NCBI GenBank assembly: GCA_005408345.1
Contig: SEMN01000619.1
Coordinates: 124,001-188,000 of the forward strand
DNA length: 64,000 nt
Source of the DNA: Macquaria australasica
Lineage: Eukaryota; Chordata; Actinopteri; Centrarchiformes; Percichthyidae
Reading direction: 5' to 3'
The first letter of the stretch is position 1. The number at the start of each line of letters is the position of its first letter. The translations under genes were made by a program, and so were the position numbers. Under the pieces are notes generated by a model, which did no database searches, was not told the DNA's origin, and saw only the letters and a program-made list of their open reading frames with translations. This document shows positions 59,763 to 64,000 of this stretch, piece by piece.

Positions 59763-59832
<70 letters not shown>
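59763..59832. repeat. Long (TG)n beside trit1 exon 8 donor
   Basis: About 35 uninterrupted TG units starting 23 bases after the exon 8 5' splice site. Confidence 0.95.
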
Positions 59833-59833
<1 letters not shown>

Positions 59834-60033
59834 CTCCACAGTCCAGTTCCCTTAGCAATCAGCACTCTCTTTAACAAGATGAGCTTCATGCACTCCATTA
59901 GACACACAATAAGCCTCTCAGACACCGTATTGTGTTCCAGGGTACGTAGTGTTGTGGGGGGGGGGGGTGGATTGGGGTGGTGTTACTTTACATGTTGTAC
60001 AGTACATTCACGACCTTAATATTTTCTTATCAT

Positions 60034-60400
60034 TAAAGGAATAGTTCAACATTTTAGTCTGCAAGCTACAGCTGGGCTACGCTTAGCTTAGCATAAAGAC
60101 TGGAAGCTGGGGGAAACGCCATCTCTAAAGCTCACTAATTAACACGTTATATCTTTAATCCTAAAAAGAACCGATATGAAAAAACTACAAATTGTCATTG
60201 TTATCAGTTACGGGGGTTATGTGCCCACAGAGCCAGACTTATTTTTTCCATTGCTTCCGGCCTGTTAACTAGGCTGTAGCTTCATATTTAGCATACATTT
60301 ATAGTGTTATCCACCTTCTCAACTAAATGTTAATAAGAAAGCTAAATAAGAACTATTCATTTTAATAGTTGAGGTTTTTTTGCAACAAGAACTTCCACGC
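60034..60400 (+). mobile_element. MITE family A, second long copy
   Basis: Left end TTAAAGGAATAGTTCAACATTTT, interior CTTAGCTTAGCATAAAGACTGG, CTCACTAATTAACACGTTAT and GGCTGTAGCTTCATATTTAG, right end CTCAACTAAATGTTAATAAGAAAGC. The same ordered words occur in the 25.73-26.60 kb copy. It contains no ORF. Confidence 0.6.
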
Positions 60401-60987
60401 TCAAAAGGTTTGAAAACCGCGTTTCCTCAGAAATACAAGAGCATTTGATAACACTTATTCAGACTGTGGAAATCACCAGATTAATTTATTCCCAGGCACA
60501 CAATTGCATTTGATTCTGTGCAGCGTGTGTGAGCTGCTGTGACGTTACAGAGGGGATAATGTTTCAAGATCCATCCCCAGTTTACACCTGCGGCTAAGAC
60601 CCTTGAATGCTTCTTTTCCTAGCACTAAGTCACTTGTGGCACCGAATGCATGTAAGTGAACTGTAGAGGTTGGTTCTGGCACTGCAGGATGGTTGAATGT
60701 ACCCACCGCAGCCAAAATCAACCAGTGTGATTTCCCACCCTGGTCGCAACCCCTGGAAGTCTAACGTGTTTTAAAATGTGTATAAAGGCTGAGTTTGTTT
60801 CTCTGTCCCAAACGGAAACCTGGCCTCTGTGTCCCACCAGCAGTATGCCCTGCAGTAACCCAGCCTCCTAATCCTGTTAGGCCCAAGTGGCTTAGGCCAC
60901 GCCAGGCCCTAAACCTCAATACCCCTTATTCTGACCTCCTGACTACCCGCTGCACACACCATATGGTCTTCATCACATGTGTGGATC

Positions 60988-61014
60988 TTTTTTTTTTTTT
61001 TTTTTTTTTTTTTA
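60988..61014. repeat. Poly(T) tract
   Basis: About 25 consecutive T. It could be the tail of an antisense retro-inserted sequence, but no source element was recognised next to it. Confidence 0.8.
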
Positions 61015-62321
61015 TGAGCATAGGTCATGATAATACATTTTATTTACCACCTTGGTTGTAGAGATTTGGGAAATGTGTACTCTGGCACAAGAACAATGAG
61101 GGAAAGGAGTAAGTGGCCTCCTGTAGCTCTAAAATTTTAGTTTAACAGAAATCATCTCAAACATTTGTCTTTGAGTCAGACCATAAATAAGAAAGTAATC
61201 CCCTGAAACACCTGTAGCTATTGTAGTCTCACTGCACTATCTACAGGGATTTCCAGGGGACTACTTTCTATGTTTACTCAAAAATTTTTAGTGTAAATTT
61301 TGAAGGTGATCATAGTCACACATGTTAATATCTATCTCAGATGGGTTTTTTCAGCGTCAGAGCCTTGAAGTGTTTTGCCTGTAGAACAGCCTCGTCCTTG
61401 TGTCCACCTCTGGTTGGGATTGTTCTAACCCCAGGTTTTGCTCCTGAACCCCGCTCTTCCCTCCTCTCTGTCTGCATCGTCTCTGTTCACCTCGCTCCCT
61501 TGCTGTGACTGCTGACCTCTTTTCTATTTCGTCTGAGCCCCACACACACACACTCGCACAGATTCCGGCAGGCCTCAGCTGAGCAGGCTAATCTCTTGAA
61601 ACATTACAGAGCTGCCGGGAATTTGCCCCGACCACACAAACTCGGGCAACAGGGTCACCGGGGGCTACGCAGACCAACCCAAGCACGCAGAGAGTAGTGG
61701 GTCAAAGGGAAAGACAAATTGGAAATGACAGAGAGCCTCAGTCAGGCAAACACAATGAAGCAGGTTAGAGAAGCTAGAAAATGACCTGAATGTTGACCGT
61801 ACATGTAAATATACAGAAAGACGCAGAATCACATGCCTCGAAGGCACAAGTTTAACCCAGTTTTCAGTCCACAGTCTTTAGCAGCGACTGTAGGTGGGCG
61901 CTGAGTGTCTTAAATACTTCTCAGCAGGATATGTGGTTCTTGATGGACTCAAGTTTGGTTGCTGTGGGGATTTAAACACCAGGTTAGCCTGCTCCAATTA
62001 AATCAAGCTTAATTGTCTTGCGTCTGTATGTGGGTGTACGCTTATAGGATGCATGTGTGTCTGTGTGGTTATAGGGGGATGTTTAATTAGTAGATTTAAT
62101 TACCCATAAAGAAAATGTTAATTTGAGGTTATATTCATTTTAAGTGCCACATTTTATGCGGGAGGGTGCCAGTGCCCTCAGAGTTTGTTTGTTTTTTAAT
62201 TCCCCAAAGACATGCACACAAGCACGCACACACTACCTGTAACCAGGATACGCAGGTGTAGTTTGACTGAGGCCCCGTGAGTGTTAAGTAACAGGGCTGT
62301 AGGTATCTTTTAGTCCCACGG

Positions 62322-62475
62322 GGGAGGGAGGGAGAGAGAGAGAGAGAGAGAGACAGCAACGACACATGGGTAGCTGGGTGGATGGAGAGTGAAGGTAATC
62401 TGATCCAGCTGGGGCAACAGGTGTGGGGCAAGTTTACACTCTTGTCTTCTAGCAAGTGCGAAGCTTTCATGTACG

Positions 62476-62506
<31 letters not shown>

Positions 62507-62507
62507 C
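62322..62507. repeat. (GGGA)n(GA)n and (CA)n microsatellites
   Basis: Purine tract GGGAGGGAGGGAGAGAGA... at about 62322-62354 and about 13 CA units at 62482-62507. Confidence 0.9.
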
Positions 62508-62849
62508 CATGGAGTGGAGCCAGGGTTGTTTTTGCCACAAAGACCTCTGTGTCACCTCCACTAGGTGGAGAGAGACAAGGGAGAGCTGGAGAAGATGAGA
62601 ATGACACAGAGGCTTAAAAGGAGATGCAGTAGTAGGTGCGTTTCCATCCATGCATTGAGTGGAAATGCCAGAAATTGAAAAAAAAAAAAAGAATCCAAAT
62701 TATTGCAAAAAGAATAAAAATAGCAGGGGTGTCGTAGGGGTATGCAACCGTCACGTCCTTGGTTGGAGTCCAGGGGGATGCCCTCGTTGCATGTCACCTC
62801 CTTCTCAGTCACCATTGCGGCTCATAAAACCACCACATCATCATCTTTG

Positions 62850-63240
62850 AAATTAATTTGGTGAACTTGTTAGCAAGTTTCTTATTTACACAACATTATT
62901 ATTCATTTGGAGTCCTGTTTGTGTCCACCTCATAATTGCATATCCAGTATTCACTCTCCTTTTAGCTCTGTTTTTGGTCTCTACCAACTCCTGAGGGAAA
63001 TATCTGGCTCTTTAGCTGCTAAATGCTCCACTATGTTAGCAGTTTCCTGAGGTGTCCAAAAACGACTCTGATAGTGGTGAGAGTGAACCAAAACAGTAAA
63101 GTTGCGTGCTGTAAAATCAAAACAATAAGCTAAAAGACACTAGAATGCTCCGTGGAGCTGAATGGAACTGAGGAGTTGGGTGATTCATTCTCTTCATTAC
63201 TATGAGCGACTTTTTCGCAGTCATATAATCCATTGTTGAT
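62850..63240 (+). repeat. Dispersed repeat family B, copy 4
   Basis: Contains TTTGGAGTCCTGTTTGTG, CCAGTATTCACTCTCC, TTTTGGTCTCTACCAACTCC, GAGGGAAATATCTGGCTC, TTTAGCTGCTAAATGCTCCA, GAACCAAAACAGTAAAGTTG and AGCTAAAAGACACTAGAATG, in the order of copies 1 and 2. Confidence 0.65.
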
Positions 63241-63713
63241 CTAGAAATAATGATTATAGCAGCTTTAATAGATCGCGAGTGAAGGAGGAGGAACTCCATA
63301 ATGGTGGGGAGTGAAAGTACAGGTCATAGATATGGGGATTGGATTCATTCACTCATAGCCCACCAAACAGCCAGATAAAAAGAAAAATCAGAAGGAATAT
63401 CCTTGACCCAACATACTTAACCTGTTGCAGAAACGTCTAACATGAACAACAGAAGGAGGTAAGGGAGACAAAAAGTGGAAGAGGAACTACAGCAAAGAGG
63501 AAGGAGGCTGTTGAGTGAATAGAGGCAGCTGTCGCGTTCCAGTGTGGATGACGGCCAAAGAAGCACAGCTGGGCCGGGGGACACTGCACCGAGACTGGTA
63601 GTCGAGTTTTTATAGCAAAGCACACACAGGCACACATCCTCACTCAGTAAACATGAGGATAATGCAGCAAATGACTCCTGTCCCGTTTGTTGCAACAGGT
63701 GGACTACTGTTTC

Positions 63714-63714
<1 letters not shown>

Positions 63715-63770
<56 letters not shown>
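63715..63770. repeat. Long (CA)n microsatellite
   Basis: About 28 CA units. The minus-strand ORF across it, with a Cys-Val run, is a repeat artefact. Confidence 0.95.
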
Positions 63771-63772
<2 letters not shown>

Positions 63773-64000
63773 CACTCAACACTGGCAAGCAGCTGCCTGG
63801 CGACAGGAGATGCTCTTTCTTGTTGGCAAGGCTCCCCTGTGGGCTTGAAAGGCAACGCTCACAGTTTGTGGTGTGTGTGTGTGTGTCGACCACCCTGCTC
63901 TTTGTCTCCCTTCAGCATTTCTTATCAACCTTCATTCACTACAGAGTGGATTAGCAGAGTTAAATTTCACCAGATCCCAAACAAGAATGCTGGAGGGGGG

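Larger units (their letters stand above)
59740..64000 (+). other. trit1: trit1 intron 8 (incomplete)
   Basis: I looked for the expected continuation (proline-rich PG-VPPVYGLE-like stretch and a C-x2-C zinc-finger exon) and did not find it, so the remaining exons should lie beyond the window. The stretch holds MITE family A (60034-60400), a T27-like tract (60988-61013), (GA)n at 62326-62354, (CA)n at 62482-62507 and 63715-63770, and repeat family B (62850-63240). Confidence 0.7.

Noticed and set aside
60795..61061. Candidate trit1 exon 9 (proline-rich ORF)
   Set aside because: It lacks the expected VPPVYGLE-like continuation and the zinc-finger cysteines, and runs into a poly(T) tract.

Overview
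The window is nuclear DNA from a teleost fish, probably a percomorph. It is intron-rich and full of (TG)n/(CA)n microsatellites. It also carries a CR1/L2/Rex-type LINE, an RTE-like 3' fragment, a tRNA-derived SINE head and many non-autonomous DNA transposons of kinds common in fish genomes. Almost all of the open reading frames longer than 60 codons are chance ORFs or microsatellite translations. Two real protein-coding genes are present, both on the + strand: mycl (L-Myc) at about 28.35-34.1 kb, and the first eight coding exons of trit1 (tRNA isopentenyltransferase) from 35.9 kb to 59.7 kb. The same head-to-tail MYCL-TRIT1 order exists in tetrapods, so this is an ancient conserved block.

Layout: 1-28.3 kb is a gene-free upstream region made of unique sequence, microsatellites and repeats. 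The largest repeat is a 5'-truncated LINE on the - strand at 13.45-16.18 kb, whose tail is about 130 bp of (TATC)n. From 28.3 to 34.1 kb lies mycl: a non-coding first exon, two coding exons (471 aa, MYC box I, MYC box II and bHLH-leucine zipper all visible) and a 3'UTR with two AATAAA signals. The 34.1-35.9 kb spacer holds a cluster of RFX X-box-like palindromes and a CpG-rich trit1 promoter. From 35.9 to 59.74 kb lies trit1, with a 13.8-kb first intron colonised by hAT-type MITEs. The last trit1 exons (C-terminal zinc finger) were not found and should lie beyond 64.0 kb; 59.74-64.0 kb is intron.

The most notable observations are these. trit1 intron 2 is a U12-type AT-AC intron with near-consensus 5' splice site and branch point, and the reading frame confirms it. 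trit1 and mycl each have a second, strong-context Met at codon 16 that could give shorter isoforms; for trit1 this recalls the dual targeting of yeast MOD5. An 18-codon upstream ORF in mycl exists only in the spliced mRNA. (TG)n tracts lie just inside two trit1 5' splice sites. Several hAT-type MITEs can be delimited to the base, one with a perfect 8-bp target duplication. At least two dispersed repeat families have multiple copies in both orientations. No prokaryote-type system, CRISPR array or viral gene was seen.
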